Positions 32,031 through 44,482 are shown, counted from the stretch's first letter. The stretch is 64,000 bases of DNA from Lucinisca nassula (GCA_963580285.1 OY757011.1:154431245-154495244); one strand, 5' to 3'. A program made the numbers and translations. Notes: generated by a model not told the origin, from the sequence alone.

Positions 32031-35000
32031 AGGACCAAGCTAGCTTGGTCCTGTATCGCTCACCTGAGCTAACAAATTCAAAGTTTAAGGAAGTGCCAAC
32101 CTTTCCTGAAGGCTTTATGGGAGGACATGGTGATGACAGGGTAAGCATTTTCTGCAAATCAAGTAGAATGTAACTCTATGATAAACAGGCTGACCTCACC
32201 GGTTTTCAAACTCATTCAAGCTTTTATTCCTGACTTGCTAAGAAGATCCGATCTAAACTGAAGTGGCTATGGTGATGACAAGTTCAAAAACAAGAGTTTT
32301 CAAACTCCACCAAGCTTTCTGCCTGACTTTCTTGTTTGTAAGTTTCATGAAGATCCGTTCACAACTGAAGGGGCAGCAGTGATGACAAGGTCGAAAATAG
32401 GCATTTTCAGCAATCAAAGGCACTCTATGATAAATGTGCCGACTTGGCCGGTATTCAAACTCATCTGAGGTTTTATCCCCAGCCACCTTACATATAAGTT
32501 TCAGAAAGATACGATCAAAACTGAAGGGGCTACAGTGATGACAAGGTAAAAAATCGGCATTTTCAGCAATCAAAGGGATGTAACTGTATGACAAGAGGCT
32601 CAATGAGCCTAAACCGCTCACCTGAGGAACTTAAGTTTTAACAATTCACAGACTTGACTACTAAATCTGCTAATAGAATCCAGCCCATTGACCCTTACAG
32701 GATATAAGTCATCATTATTGCATTGCATTCCAAGTTTGAGACTTCTAGCTTCTATAGTTCCTGAGAAATCTTTGACGAAAATTTAACATTGGTCAAAATG
32801 GAGAGAAAGAAGAATGAAAGAACAGATGATCAAATAAGCTGAGAAAGCCCAATGTCTCTTACACAAAATAAGTCATCATTATTCTATTGAATACCAAATT
32901 TGATGCTTCTAGCTTTTATAGTTCCTGAGAAATCTTTGATTAAAAATTTAACATTGGTCTATTATCTCTATATGGAGAGAAAGAAGAATGAAGGAACAAA
33001 TGAACCAGACTTGCTCCAAAACCTAATGCAGCCTTTCCCGTTGCCCAATGGTGCTACACATAAAATTTAAACAAGATTGGTCGACTGCCTTCTGAGATAT
33101 GCTTCATTGAAAGTGTGGACGACGTATGGACGGACGACAGACGACGGACTCCGGAGCCTTGGTATACTATCAGCTCACTGGAGCCTTTGGCTCAGGTGAG
33201 CTAAAAATTCAAGTCGCTATTTCTGTCACAACATTTTCCCTACATTAAGTCTATGGGCAAATTTTTTTGTCTCTCAAGGTCACGTAACTCCATGTCAATA
33301 TTCCGATTCGGCCCAAAATCGAACTTAACCGAGATTTTATGCCTGTCCTCGTTACCTGCAAGTTTGAAGCTGATATGAATAAAAATAAAGTTGCTATCGT
33401 GGTCACAACGTATTTATTTATGCTCAAGGGCAGGTAACTCCAAGGCAAATATTCCGATTCGGCCCAAAATCGAACTTGACCGAGATTTTATGTCTGTCCT
33501 CGTTACCTGCAAGTTTGAAGCTGATCTGAAAAAAATTCAAGTCGCTATTGTAGTCGCAACATTTTCCCTAATTAAGTCTGTGGGCAAATTTTTTGTCGCT
33601 CAAGGTCACGTAACTCCGAAGTCAATATTCCGATTCGGCCCAAAATTGAACTTAACCAAGATTTTATGCCTGTCCTCGTTACCTGCAAGTTTGAAGCTGA
33701 TATGAATAAAAATAAAGTTGCTCTCATGGTCACAACGTATTTTTTTATGCTCAAGGGCAGGTAACTAACTCCAAGGCAAATAATCCGATTCGGCCCAAAA
33801 TCGAACTTAACCGAGATTTTATGTCTGTCCTCGTTACCTGCAAGTTTGAAGCTGATCTGAAAAAAATTCAAGTCGCTATCGGAGTCACAACATTTTCCCT
33901 ATGTAAAGTCTATGGGCAAATTTTTTGTCGCTCAAGATCATGTAACTCCGAGGTCAATATTCCGATTCGAACTTAACTGAGATTTTATGCCTGTCCACGT
34001 TACCTGCAAGTTTGAAGCTGATCTGAATAAAAATAAAGTTGCTATCGTGGTCACAACGTATTTTTTTATGCTCAAGGGCAGGTAACTCCAAGGCAAATAA
34101 TCCGATTCGGCCCAAAATCGAACTTGACCGAGATTTTATGCCTGTACTGGTTATCTGCAAGAATGAAGTCGATCAGAAAAAAATTGACGGAGCTAGAGTG
34201 ATGACAAGCTTTTTCCTATGTGAAGTCTATGGGAGCTAGATGTTGCCATGGCAACCAGAGTTCCACTCAGATCTGCCTGAAAACCTAATGAAGCCTTTCC
34301 ACTTGCCCAATAATGCGACACATGAAATTTGATCAAAGTTGGCCAAGTAGTCTTTAAGATATACATTTTTGAAATTCCCATTAACCCTAATGCAAAAACA
34401 CACAAGGGCAGGTAACTCCTAAGTGAATGATCCGACTCTGCCAGTTATCGAACTTGACCGAGATTTCATGGCTGTGCTGGTTATCTGCAAGAATAAAGCC
34501 AATCTGAAAATAATTGAAGCAGCTACGGTGATGACAACATTCTCCCCATGTTAAGTCAATAGGCAATTTTTTCAATGCTCAAGGGCACGTAACTCCTGAG
34601 TGAATAATCCGATTCAGCTCAAAATCGAACTTGATCGAGATTTCATGCCTGTCCTCGTTATCTGCAAGAATGAAGTCGATCAGAAAAAAATTGACGGAGC
34701 TAGAGTGATGACAAGCTTTTTCCTATGTTAAGAACGCTCAAGGGCACGTAACTCCTGAGTGAATAATCCGATTCAGCCCAAAATCGAACTTGATCGAGAT
34801 TTCATGCCTGTCCTCGTTATCTGCAAGAATGAAGTCGATCAAAAAAAAATTGACGGAGCTAGAGTGATGACAAACTTTTTCCTATGTTAAGTCTATGGGA
34901 GCTATTTGTTGCCGTGGCAACCAGAGTTCCAATCCGATCTGCCCGAAAACAGTATGCAGCCTTTCCCCCTACCTGATAATGCTTCACATGAAATTTGATC

Positions 35001-37072
35001 AAGATTGGCCCACTGGTTCCGGAGATATACTTCTTTGAAAGTGTGGACGACGGACGACGACGGACGCCGGCTCGTGGTATACTAATACCTCACATGAGCC
35101 TTCGGCTCAGGTGAGCTAATAAATGGGTCGACTTGGCCGGTTTTCGAACTCTTCCAAGGTTTTATCCCCAGCCACCTTACATATAAGTTTCAGAAAGATC
35201 GGATCACAACTGATGGGGCTACCTTGATAACAAGGTCAAAAATCAGCATTTTCAGCAATTAAAGGGGCGTAACTCTATGATAAATGGGCCGACTTGCAAA
35301 TTTTTCGAACTCATCCGAGGTTTTATCCCCAGCCACCTTACATATAAGTTTCAGAAAGATCCGATCAAAACTGAAGGGACTACGTGATGACAAGGTCGAA
35401 AGTCGGCGTTTTTCAGCAATCAAAGGGACGTGACTCTATGATAAATGGGCCGACTTGGCCGGTATTCAAACTTATCCGAGTTTTTATCCTCAGCCACCTT
35501 ACATATAAGTTTCAAAAAGATCCGATCAAAACCGAAGGGGCTACAGTGATGACAAGGTCAAAAATCGGCATTTTCAGCAATCAAAGGGACGTAAGTCTAT
35601 GAAAAATGGGCTGACTTGGCCAGTTTTCGAACTCATCCGAGGTTTTATCCCCAGCCACCTTACATATAAGTTTCAGAAAGATACGATCAAAACTGAAGGG
35701 GCTACCGTGATGACAAGGTCAAAAATCGGCATTTTCAGCAATCAAAGGGATGTAACTCTATGACAAATGGGCCGACTTGGCCGGTTTTCGAACACATCCG
35801 AGTTTTTATCCCCAGCAACCATACATATAAGTTTCTGAAAGATACGATCAAAACTGAAGGGGCTACAGTGATGACAAGGTCAAAAATCGGCATTTTCAGC
35901 AATCAAAGGGATGTAACAGTATGATAAATGGGTCGACTTGGCCGGTTTTCGAACTCTTCCAAGGTTTTATCCCCAGCCACCTTACATATAAGTTTCAGAA
36001 AGATCGGATCACAACTGAAGGGGCTACCGTGATAACAAGGTCAAAAATCGGCATTTTCAGCAATTAAAGGGGCGTAACTCTATGATAAATGGGCCGACTT
36101 GCCAATTTTTCGAACTCATCCGAGGTTTTATCCCCAGCCACCTTACATATAATTTTTAGAAAGATCCGTTCAAAACTGAAGGGGCTACCGTGATGACAAG
36201 GTCGAAAGTCGGCGTTTTTCAGCAATCAAAGGGACGTTACTCTATGATAAATGGGCAGACTTGGCCGGTATTCAAACTTATCCGAGTTTTTATCCTCAGC
36301 CACCTTACATATAAGTTTCAAAAAGATCCGATCAAAACCGAAGGGGCTACAGTGATGACAAGGTCAAAAATCGGCATTTTCAGCAATCAAAGGGATGTAA
36401 CTCTATGATAAATGGGCCTACTTGGCCGGTTTTCGAACTCATCCAAGGTTTTATCCCCAGCCACCTTACATATAAGTTTCAGAAAGATCCGATCAAAACT
36501 GAAGGGGCTACCGTGATGACAAGGTCAAAAATCGGCATTTTCAGCAATCAAAGGGACGTTAGTCTATGAAAAATGGGCTGACTTGGCCGGTTTTCGAACT
36601 CATCCGAGGTTTTATCCCCAGCCACCTTACATATAAGTTTCAGAAAGATCAGATCAAAACTGAAGGGGCTACCGTGATGACAAGGCATTTTCAGCAATCA
36701 AAGGGATGTAACTCTATGATAAATGGGCCGACTCGGCCGGTTTTCGAACTCATCCGAGTTTTTATCCCCAGCCACCTTACATATAAGTTTCAGGAAGATC
36801 TGATCAAAACTGAAGGCGCTACGGTGATGACAAGCATTTTCCTATAGTAAGTCTATGGGACCTTGTGGTTGCCATAGGAACCAAAGTTTTAGAGCGATTT
36901 CGAAAAAAAGTTTATGTCATCAATGCCCCACCAGAGGCATGCTACAGATGAGAAATGATTGAGATCAGCCTGCAGGATACAGAGATATAGCTGCTCAAAA
37001 GTGTGGACGGACGACGGAGGACCCACTATACTATAAGCTCCCCTGGAGCCTTCGGCCCAGGTGAGCTAAAAA
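32031..37072 (-). mobile_element. Outer Helitron-like element with 161-bp core array
   Basis: The minus-strand 3' end at 32031 has the hairpin AGGACCAAGCTAGC...GGTCCT then CTTG and TTT. The other end at about 37035-37072 is CCTTCGGCCCAGGTGAGCTA preceded by a GGACGACGG tract. The core is 11 or more units of about 161 bp ('cagccaccttacatataagtt' at 35170, 35331, 35491, 35653, 35975, 36136, 36297, 36459, 36620 and 36768). The array is split by the insertion at 32592-35119. No Rep/helicase coding sequence was seen, so it is non-autonomous. Confidence 0.8.
32592..35119 (-). mobile_element. Inner Helitron-like element inserted at an A|T site
   Basis: Starts CAAGAGGCTCAATGAGCCTA (hairpin then CTTG on the minus strand) and ends GGCTCAGGTGAGCTAA. 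Removing it joins GTAACTGTATGA to TAAATGGGTCGACTTGG, which equals the uninterrupted unit at 35921-35950 (one difference). There is no target duplication, and insertion is between A and T, as for Helitrons. Core units of 150-176 bp (33205-34900, 'cctcgttacctgcaagtttga') and a further 5' terminus at 33165-33204 lie inside, so a third element may be nested. Confidence 0.85.
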
Positions 37073-37204
37073 CATTAAAATAATCTATCACAGTTGCTTT
37101 CACTATAAATATTGCAATTGACATAATATTCTGATTGTTCATTTGAAGGTAAAATAATCCATAAACTTGTATGTGACTGTCAGATCTTATTCCAGATTAG
37201 ATCC

Positions 37205-37238
37205 CCTGCCCTCAAGTGCCCCCCCCCCCCCCCCCCCA
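37205..37238. repeat. Poly-C tract
   Basis: About 19 consecutive C within CAAGTGCCCCC...CAATTTTTGG. Confidence 0.95.
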
Positions 37239-37289
37239 ATTTTTGGTCTCTTCATGGTAGTGTAAAAATAGTATTGCTGTCATGCATCA

Positions 37290-37480
37290 GGGGAATAAAT
37301 ACAGGGGATACAACTCTTTCAAAAACATTCCCTCTCTTATCAATAGGGGTCTACTCTTAAAGGAAAGAATTTGCTCCTGTAGACCCATTTTACAGAGGGA
37401 TTAAGTCTACAGAGGAGGAAACAGGGAGTCCTGAAAGTTGTCTCCCTTGTAAGAATGGCAGATTATATGCCAGGTCAGAG
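37290..37480. mobile_element. Palindromic MITE, family C, half-deleted
   Basis: GGGGTCTACTCTTAAAGGAA then AGAATTTGCTCCTGTAGACC; the second arm is lost. Flanks 'caactctttcaaaaacattc' and 'aaagttgtctcccttgtaag' match family C. Confidence 0.75.
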
Positions 37481-37550
37481 TAACCATGGTTACTGTTTTC
37501 AGAAGCACTGTTTGTCATTCTACAGGAACACTTCCTGATAAGGGTTCAAA

Positions 37551-37756
37551 TTAACCCTTTAAGCACAGCAGGCAATCCTACAGCAGACAGCAATCTATTA
37601 TACTTTTTTTCCTAATTATTTTTCACCAAAAATAAGGCTTGACATTTCATGTGAATCATCTGCCAAGCAGATGGTTCACATGTAATGTCAAACCTTAATT
37701 GTGCTAAAACAGAAGAAAAAATACTTTGAAAAAGCGTTTAGCCCTTGAAAGGTTAA
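37551..37756. mobile_element. TTAA-flanked palindromic MITE, third core type
   Basis: TTAA at 37551 and 37753; ends CCCTTTAAGC and GCCCTTGAAAGG. The central hairpin is TTGACATTTCATGTGAATCA and its complement around TGCCAAGCAGA. A related hairpin without borders is at 45805-45880. Confidence 0.8.
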
Positions 37757-38209
37757 GTATAGTTTTACATATCTCTGTATAAAGAACATTACTACATGTA
37801 TGCTGTAGGTACTTTAATATAAAACTGACATGTGATGGGAATTCCCCAAGGTTCTAATGTAAAGTAACAAAAATGTTAACGAATATCCTCTCTCTGCTGA
37901 TCCCTGTCCAGAGCTACTAGTATGTCTACTGACTAGCCTTCAACTGACTGTTGGTCCCTACAGACAGATAGTACATTTCTGCAGTACAGCAGGAGAAAAG
38001 GGAGCTTGTAGGTGTAAAATAGTTAAGGTTTGCACCAAACTTAATAAAGCTGAATCTGAGACATTCTACAGAATTCTCAGCAGCCAAATCTGCCATGTAG
38101 AAAGTATCAGCTGTCCGATGTAGCTGACATGTTAATCACAGCCCCCAAACCCCCACCACCTGCCCCCTGATAAGGAGTAGCAAAGATAATTGAGGAATAA
38201 TTTTCCATA
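37757..38209. other. No recognised feature
   Basis: Unique-looking AT-rich sequence. Confidence 0.5.
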
Positions 38210-38292
38210 TTTCTTGTTAGAAACTGTGTTGTGGGTACTTGTTGGAATCCTCTCAATGAGGCTGTTCTAACAAGTACCCTCATCATGCGATT
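38210..38292. repeat. Hairpin, family G
   Basis: TTGTGGGTACTTGTTGGAAT and TGTTCTAACAAGTACCCTCA around CTCTCAATGAGGC. Confidence 0.75.
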
Positions 38293-38384
38293 TTAATTTG
38301 TCTCCAAACTACCCTATTTATCTGGAGCTTACTCATTTTTGATACCTACGAGCTAACTTCTCCCTGACATACCCTTAAAGTGTC

Positions 38385-38582
38385 TTACACTTAGAGGATA
38401 ACTGTATTCAAAATTGTCATTTGGGAAGGTAAATCGGAAGTTTTACGGTCAGAAATTTCATTTTACGGCGATGCAACAGCGGAGCTGTAAAACATGATTT
38501 GCGACCATAAAAACCCGACGATTTACCTCCACAAATGACAATTTTGAACACAGTTATCCCCATTCTAATGCACTTATTTGGT
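38385..38582. mobile_element. MITE with about 75-bp inverted repeats
   Basis: GGATAACTGTATTCAAAATT, 'gtcatttg', 'ggtaaatcg' pair with 'cgatttacc', 'caaatgac' and AATTTTGAACACAGTTATCC. Loop: GCAACAGCGGAGCTG. Confidence 0.85.
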
Positions 38583-38864
38583 TGTGTTGTAAAAAATTGT
38601 ACTATTCTGCATAGAGCGGCAAGCGCTGTGAGCTGCGTAAAACCAAATGCCAGCAAATGAAAAGGGACATTACGTATGTCATTGGGTTTCCGACAGTATA
38701 TCGCAGAATGTATGTCACAAATCTTTTATGTTATCCAATCAGACTTTGCGTTACATATGCAAGTGCATTAGAATGAAATTTTAGCACAACACTGACCAAA
38801 TCATAGGTTCAGATAAGGCGCTTCTTTCATCAGAAGAGTACTGGTATTTTCTTAATTCACAATG

Positions 38865-38968
38865 CACAAAAAAGGATGTTGTGTGTACTCATTAGAAGCG
38901 CCTGGGCAAGGCGCTTCTAATGAGTACCCACAACATACGTTTTTGCGCAGAAATAAGAAAAATAGTAT
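38865..38968. repeat. Hairpin, family G
   Basis: GTTGTGTGTACTCATTAGAA and its arm around GCGCCTGGGCAAGGCGC, followed by 'gcagaaataagaaaaatag'. Confidence 0.85.
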
Positions 38969-39232
38969 GTGGATAACCCCTCTTATCTGGGGCTATGCCA
39001 GATCATTGCCAATACAAAATGGTGAACCCTGCATGTGAGTATATCATTTGTTAAAATGTCTATGTAAGGTTAGCCCAGGTGAAACATACTTTTTAAAAGA
39101 TTGAAAAATGTCTACAGCACATGACCTGTAAGATTTCTTATATTCGCATTTCCTTTGTAAATCAGTTTAAACTTCTGGTCATTTTTTGGCATTTTCCATA
39201 GTACAAATCTCATTGTAAATATGAGGTAGACT

Positions 39233-39596
39233 TTTATAAAGTCACACGTGTGTGTGTGTGTGACTTCGGGTTTAACGTCGCTTTCAACAATTTTTCAGTC
39301 ATATCACGACGGTGTCTGGTTGCGACAGGGAGCTCAATGCTCACTTTTATAGTGCTGCCCCACTGAAATATCATGTCCCAGACACATTACATGATACCAC
39401 ACCCAGTCACATTATCCTGACACTGGGTCGACAAGTCCTAGCTCTACCCCGTAAACCTGAGTGCCAAGCGAGGAGCAGCTAGTACCATTTTTAACGACTT
39501 TGGTATGTCGCGGCCCGGGATCGAACCTGTGACCTCCCGTTCCCCGGAGCGGACACTCTACCAACTGAGCTATCGGGGCCGGTTTATAAAGTCACA
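39233..39596 (-). mobile_element. tRNA-derived SINE with 14-bp target duplication
   Basis: TTTATAAAGTCACA at 39233-39246 and 39583-39596. On the minus strand the head is GATAGCTCAGTTGGTAGAGT (A box) and CAGGTTCGATCCCGGG (B box). The body is about 230 bp; the tail side reads GCGACGTTAAACCCGAAG then (CA)n. The intact boxes and exact duplication suggest a young copy. Confidence 0.95.
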
Positions 39597-39769
39597 TATC
39601 TCTCAAAATGTTCTGCTTTACAAACCATCTTTGCACAGGCATGTGTACACTTAATTCTGCCATGATGAACTTTATTATTCAGCAATACTGTCCAAAACAT
39701 GCACATGCAAGGGTTCAGCATTTAACTAAAATGATTGGACACAATTTCAAGGGATATTATTCTCATCTA

Positions 39770-39866
39770 ACATCCCTGTAGGCACATCACATTGACTCAA
39801 CATTGGTTCAACATTCAAAACGTTGTTTCAACATAGCTTCAATGTTAAGGGCTGGCTGGGATAGCT
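39770..39866. repeat. MITE remnant with ACATTGACTCAACATTGGTT
   Basis: CTGTAGGCACATCACATTGA and the end AAGGGCTGGCTGGG, with 'gttcaacattcaaaacgttg' that partly folds back. Similar in design to the CAGCAGGCA element at 10391. Confidence 0.5.
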
Positions 39867-40600
39867 GTCTCCTTGCCCAGAGGAAAGACTTAAAACTTGG
39901 TAATAAATGCAAAGGGTAACTGAAAAAAAATGTTATAATAAATAAATGCAGAGGTAAAATTGACTGACTAAAATACTTGTAATGTGATTTAATACATTTG
40001 AAATTACAACTGGAAAGATACATGATAAAAAGAAAAACAGAAAAAGTTAACATTATACATTTTTACTTTATATATCATATTTAACCTATGTATTCGGATC
40101 TCTAATCCTTACCATACGTGTTCTAAAATTTGAACAAGTACAATTTACTACCAGATGTTGTGTCTAAAAATAGCTGGATGAGTGGCAAATAGTGTAAACC
40201 CTGATGAGACACCACATTCCTGTCTATCCGAATACATACGGTAAATACGGTACAAAGCGAAAGGACGGATTTTGAAGTTAAATATAAATAGAATCACAGT
40301 ACAACACAGACTAGGATAGATTTCATCACAATAATCTACTGATCTCACTCTAAATATTGGGACATATTTATCTAGTACAGGTGCAGCACAACCTTGCTAA
40401 AACATGGTTTGTTGTAACATAATTTTGGATATATACCACAACCTCTTTATATCACTATTAGTGGGGTCCAAAGCAGAAACTTTGCTAGTTAGCACAACTG
40501 GTTATATCTAAACAAAAATGTATAGCTTATATAGAAAAATGAAAATCTATATATTTTTGGGATCCATCTTGAGAATGGATACTTCTGATCTATTTTTTGA
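39867..40600. other. No firm feature
   Basis: AT-rich. 'aaccttgctaaaacatggtttgttgtaac' at 40391 and 'ggggtccaaagcagaaactttgctag' at 40471 resemble Tigger-type MITE ends (compare 57735-57780), but the borders are unclear. Confidence 0.45.
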
Positions 40601-40795
40601 CACATTCTACAACGGAGACATCACTTGTGACTTCCTATTTGCTTTCCTGTAAAGCAAGTCACTCAGAAAAAGGGGCCTACCCTTAAAGGAAAGAATTTGC
40701 TCCTCAGGAGCAAATTCTTTCCTTTAAGAGTAGACCCCTACTGATTAGTAGGACAAAAGTGTTTTGAAAAGAGCTGATCCCATTTTGGCATCCAT
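40600..40795. mobile_element. Palindromic MITE, family C
   Basis: Core at 40663-40740: GGGGCCTACCCTTAAAGGAA ... AAGAGTAGACCCC around CTCAGGAGC. Confidence 0.85.
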
Positions 40796-40933
40796 TTCCA
40801 CATCAGTAGTAATGTCCCAATACTTACAGCAATTTAAGTACAAGTTGGGACAAACAAAGAGGGGTCTCGAGCGCATGCCCAGCGAAGAGTCAGATCAGCC
40901 TGGGCCTCAGTCTGATCAGTCTTCATTAAGCCT

Positions 40934-41240
40934 ATATGGGTTGTCCCCGCCCATCAGGGCTTGAAGAAATAGATAAGGCTGCATGATGCTTCCACGCAGA
41001 GCTGAAACGGACCACACGTGTACTGGTAAACAGCTAAGGTCTTAGCCTGCCCAGGCAAAGTGGTGCGAGTCGGACTGTCCATGCATATAAAACCCATTGG
41101 TTTCATTGGGCGGCAGGGATCGAGATGTCATTTCCATCTCAATGTCAGAAAAAGTCCCACAAAATTGGAAGGGATGTCTCCAAAATGACCTCAATAGTGT
41201 TGATGGGGATGTGAAACCTAAACACAAACAAACAATATGG
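40934..41240 (+). mobile_element. SINE family S
   Basis: Body at about 40942-41233, flanked by short ATATGG repeats (40935, 41235). Diverged head (CCCCGCCCATCAGGGC). Confidence 0.9.
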
Positions 41241-41434
41241 ATGCCCTTTTACCTAGAGTGTCTTCAAAAAAGACTGAGCAGGCTGTCTAATTGCCCAGCA
41301 GGCATGCATGCTGATTTGAGTCTAGGCTGTGCTCGCATGCTAAAAGACCCCTTTACATGACCCAGTTAACAACTGAGATTTCAAATAGACAGTAAAGTTT
41401 ATATATACATGATTATAAATGATACAATTACCAA

Positions 41435-41829
41435 TACAGTTAAATTCCACTATTAAGACCACCTAAAATTAAGACTAATTCTCTTTTAACCCTTGTCCTG
41501 CTGAATATTTTAATTTGTCACACCCACAACTGATCATCAACCAATCAGATTACTTGATGCAAATTGTTGCAACAAATTCACAATCTGAATGACAAACAAT
41601 CTAGATCCTGATCAGATGGCTTCTTCAGAAGCCATCTGATCTGGATCTACATTGTTTGAAAACTAATGCATATCCGGGCTCAGCAGGACAAGGGTTAAAA
41701 TGCTTATTTAGTAGGCTGCAGTTATTTTTCTTTGTGTTTTCTGACCACCTTTGGGACTGTTCAAAAGTGGTCTTAAAGACCACTTTTGAACAGTCCCAAA
41801 GGTGGTCTTAATATAGGAATTTTACTGTA
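41435..41829. mobile_element. Tigger-like MITE with nested family A element
   Basis: TACAGTTAAATTCCACTATT at the left pairs with the complement of AATATAGGAATTTTACTGTA at the right. TA borders and CAGT ends are the Tc1/pogo pattern. A further hairpin 'aaaagtggtcttaaagaccactttt' lies at 41764. A TTAA family A MITE (41486-41698) is inserted in it. Confidence 0.85.
41486..41698. mobile_element. TTAA-flanked palindromic MITE, family A (213 bp)
   Basis: TTAA at 41486 and 41695. Ends CCCTTGTCCTGCTG and CAGCAGGACAAGGG. Same core as 30355-30567 and exactly the same length. Confidence 0.92.
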
Positions 41830-42103
41830 TATCACTAATACAACCTATTCTAATTTCTATTTAAACTGATTTTTTAATATCTAAAATCTAAAACAGTCTA
41901 TACTAGAAATTTTTTTGTCAGTTAAGATATGGCATAAACAGTCCCTTGTCAGCCATTGTTTATCCTATAAAAGTACTAAAATTCAGTCAATCTAACGCTG
42001 CAAAGGGTCCTTTTCTGAATTAAATACTGCACACAACATTGAGGGACCAGACTGTGCTCGTGAGTTACTGCTGTCCACATGTCTGACTCACTATCCACAG
42101 TTA

Positions 42104-42332
42104 TTATCCCATTTAGTACCAGAAACCCCAGAACGGGTACCCTGGCAAACAGTGCAGGCCAAGATCAGATGCCGCAGAACACGGCATCTGATCAGGGCCT
42201 CCACTGTTTGCTAAAAGTTCGGTCATTTTCCAAATAAATTTTGATGAAAACACAACCTGACACCCCTAAATTTAGAAATGGACTCCTGCTATATATAAGG
42301 AGGAAGATTCCATTTGGTACAAAAAGGGTTAA
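42104..42332. mobile_element. TTAA family B MITE
   Basis: Left border TTAT (one change), right border TTAA at 42329. Centre AAACAGTGCAGGCCAAGATC. Right arm GGAAGATTCCATTTGGTACA. Confidence 0.85.
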
Positions 42333-42771
42333 TTTCTGACCTTTTCTGAATTTTAAGCAGTATTATAGCATACAAAAGCTGACAATCTTGCAACTATGCA
42401 ATACAGCAATTTGTGAGAAACAAATATGCCATGAAATGTCTATTCTAAAATTACATATCAATAACTTCATTAATAAATAAGCTATTTAAAGCATGTTTGC
42501 TCTACTTTTTTTTGTCTTTGTTTTTTTTCCCCTTTTTTTAACTTTTGGATACAAACTGAGTTTCTGTACTAACTAATCTTTTTTTCTATTTTTTTTTCCA
42601 AGCATGAACTCAATTTAAGCACAGTCTTTTGTATATAAATCATTTTCGAGCTAAAAACTATAAAAATCTTAACATGCAATTATAAAAAAAATCTAATATT
42701 TTTTTATGAAAATATTTTTCATATATCTTTTTTACCCTATCTTCTAGTAAAAATTTTGCAAGCTTTTTTTT
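42333..42771. other. AT-rich, T-run-rich spacer
   Basis: Several T and A homopolymer runs; no gene or repeat family recognised. Confidence 0.5.
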
Positions 42772-42988
42772 TTAGCCCATTGCATGCATGAAACCCCTGG
42801 CAAACAGTGCAGGCCCAGATCAGATGCCGCAAAATGCAGCGTTAGTTCAGGGCCTGCACTATTTGCTAACAGAATTTTCGTTCAAAAATAGATTAAAAAC
42901 GAAAAAATAGGCCTGACACCCCTTATATGACAAATGGACTTGTCCAACATATAGCAATGGAAGAGTCCAATAGCATACAATGGGTTAA
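42772..42988. mobile_element. TTAA family B MITE
   Basis: Left border TTAG, right border TTAA at 42985. Centre AAACAGTGCAGGCCCAGATC with the partner TTCAGGGCCTGCACTATTTG. Confidence 0.8.
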
Positions 42989-43224
42989 CTTCATAGTTAA
43001 TGGGATTATTCACATATCTATATGTCTCATCCCGCAATGAAGCACTAATTTTTTTTCCTTCTCAATCTACTGAAAGGTAAAACCCTCACAATATTTAACA
43101 TTACTGTGAAACTTCAACGCCTCATACTCCGATGGCCTGTCTACCATGGCTAATTCAAACTTGCTCTGGCAGGAATTTTTCACATAGCTCCAGATAACCG
43201 TTACAGGAACAAATTAGTGAAATG

Positions 43225-43440
43225 AACACAACTACACCCAACCTTATATAGAGAAAACTGGGGTTTATGGGGTTATACATTATTTTTCTTATTTCTGCTC
43301 CAAGATATAGGTTGTGGGTACTCGTTAGAACCGGTTCTAACAAGCACCCACAACCTATGTTAAGGTAATACATAAGGAAAATATCACAAATTTTCATGAG
43401 AAAACTAAGTATTTTGCAGATATATAGGAAGGCACTATGT
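43225..43440. mobile_element. Hairpin MITE, family G, collapsed centre
   Basis: 'actggggtttatggggttat' block, then GTGGGTACTCGTTAGAACCG followed directly by GTTCTAACAAGCACCCACAA; the GCCTC centre is deleted. Confidence 0.8.
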
Positions 43441-43489
43441 CACATGGATGTGTTATAGTCATGAATGTATTGGAAAAGTTCTTATTTTA

Positions 43490-43746
43490 TTGAGGAAATG
43501 TACATTGTGTGCACTCACTAGAACTGCCTCGATGAGGCAATAGTAATGAGTAAACACAGCATACCTTTGTTTTGTAGAAAGGCTAAAAAGATACCCAAGG
43601 CACTATGATTAACCCTCAGTGGGCTTGAACCCCGAACTACCCGGGAACCCCATCACAGTGGCTAGAACCCCGGACTACCCGGGAACCCCATCTCAAACAA
43701 ATTTTCATACTTCCAAAGGTGTTTGAGCCATTGAAGTTTGACTGTA
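43490..43746. mobile_element. Tigger-like MITE, partial, with tandem segment
   Basis: A hairpin remnant at 43505-43560, then 'gaaccccgaactacccgggaaccccatc' present twice (43628-43655, 43667-43694), and the right end GTTTGAGCCATTGAAGTTTGACTGTA like the element at 48220. Confidence 0.65.
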
Positions 43747-43857
43747 GATTCCTACTGTTTTAACTGTATTAAAAATAACATTCCAAGTAAAAAGTGTACA
43801 GTGAAAATAAATACAGCAATGGCTGCCTTTACTGAAGAGCAAAATGGCAGCCCATAC

Positions 43858-44056
43858 TTGACCCTTTCAACCCAACAATCATGATATTTTGTCAAACAGT
43901 GTAGCTCCAGATGAGATGGCTCAGAATGAGCCATCTCACCTGGCTCTACAATGTTTGCTATTCTGTTCCAAGGTTTTTGTTAAGCCACTTTCATAGGAAT
44001 AATGGGTTTGTTTAAATTAGGTTCATTTTAGATATTTAGGGTTGAAAGGGCCAAAA
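43858..44056. mobile_element. Palindromic MITE related to families A and B
   Basis: Ends TTGACCCTTTCAACCC and GGGTTGAAAGGGCCAA. Core AAACAGTGTAGCTCCAGATG with GAGATGGCTCAGAATGAGCC. The border is not TTAA. Confidence 0.75.
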
Positions 44057-44244
44057 AATCATTCATCATTTACTGGAATTACTCAATGTCTTGGAAAGTA
44101 AAACCAAGGCAAACCACGCAGACTCAGATCGGACTGTTTTTAGTTTTGCCAGCACCATTTAAAATTCATAACAAGACACAAATTACAGAATCATTACAGT
44201 AATTGGTAAATGTTACAAGTTTTTAGAGTAATTACAATTCTCTT

Positions 44245-44472
44245 GAAAACTTGGCTAAGTTGTTAAAAGCACTGTTAGCTTTATAAGCTATGTTAACTGT
44301 TCATGCAAGTAAAATGATTAATACATTGATATTTTTGCTGGAAATTGAGTAGCTTTGCAAATGCAAAAGCTACTCAAATTTTTCAGCAAAAATATTAGCA
44401 TATTTGCCATACTAAATGATCAAAGTTTTAATGATATGTTAACTAAAGACATCTTTAGTTTTGAACAACCGG
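44245..44472. mobile_element. Palindromic MITE, family D
   Basis: Central hairpin GAGTAGCTTTGCAAATGCAA and its complement, 'cagcaaaaatattagcatatttgcca', and right end TTAGTTTTGAACAACCGG. Confidence 0.85.
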
Positions 44473-44482
44473 CCTTGGATCT

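Noticed and set aside
32031..37072. Simple satellite rather than mobile element
   Set aside because: Terminal hairpins, GGAC tracts and an A|T empty site indicate Helitron-like insertion; the tandem units are internal core repeats.
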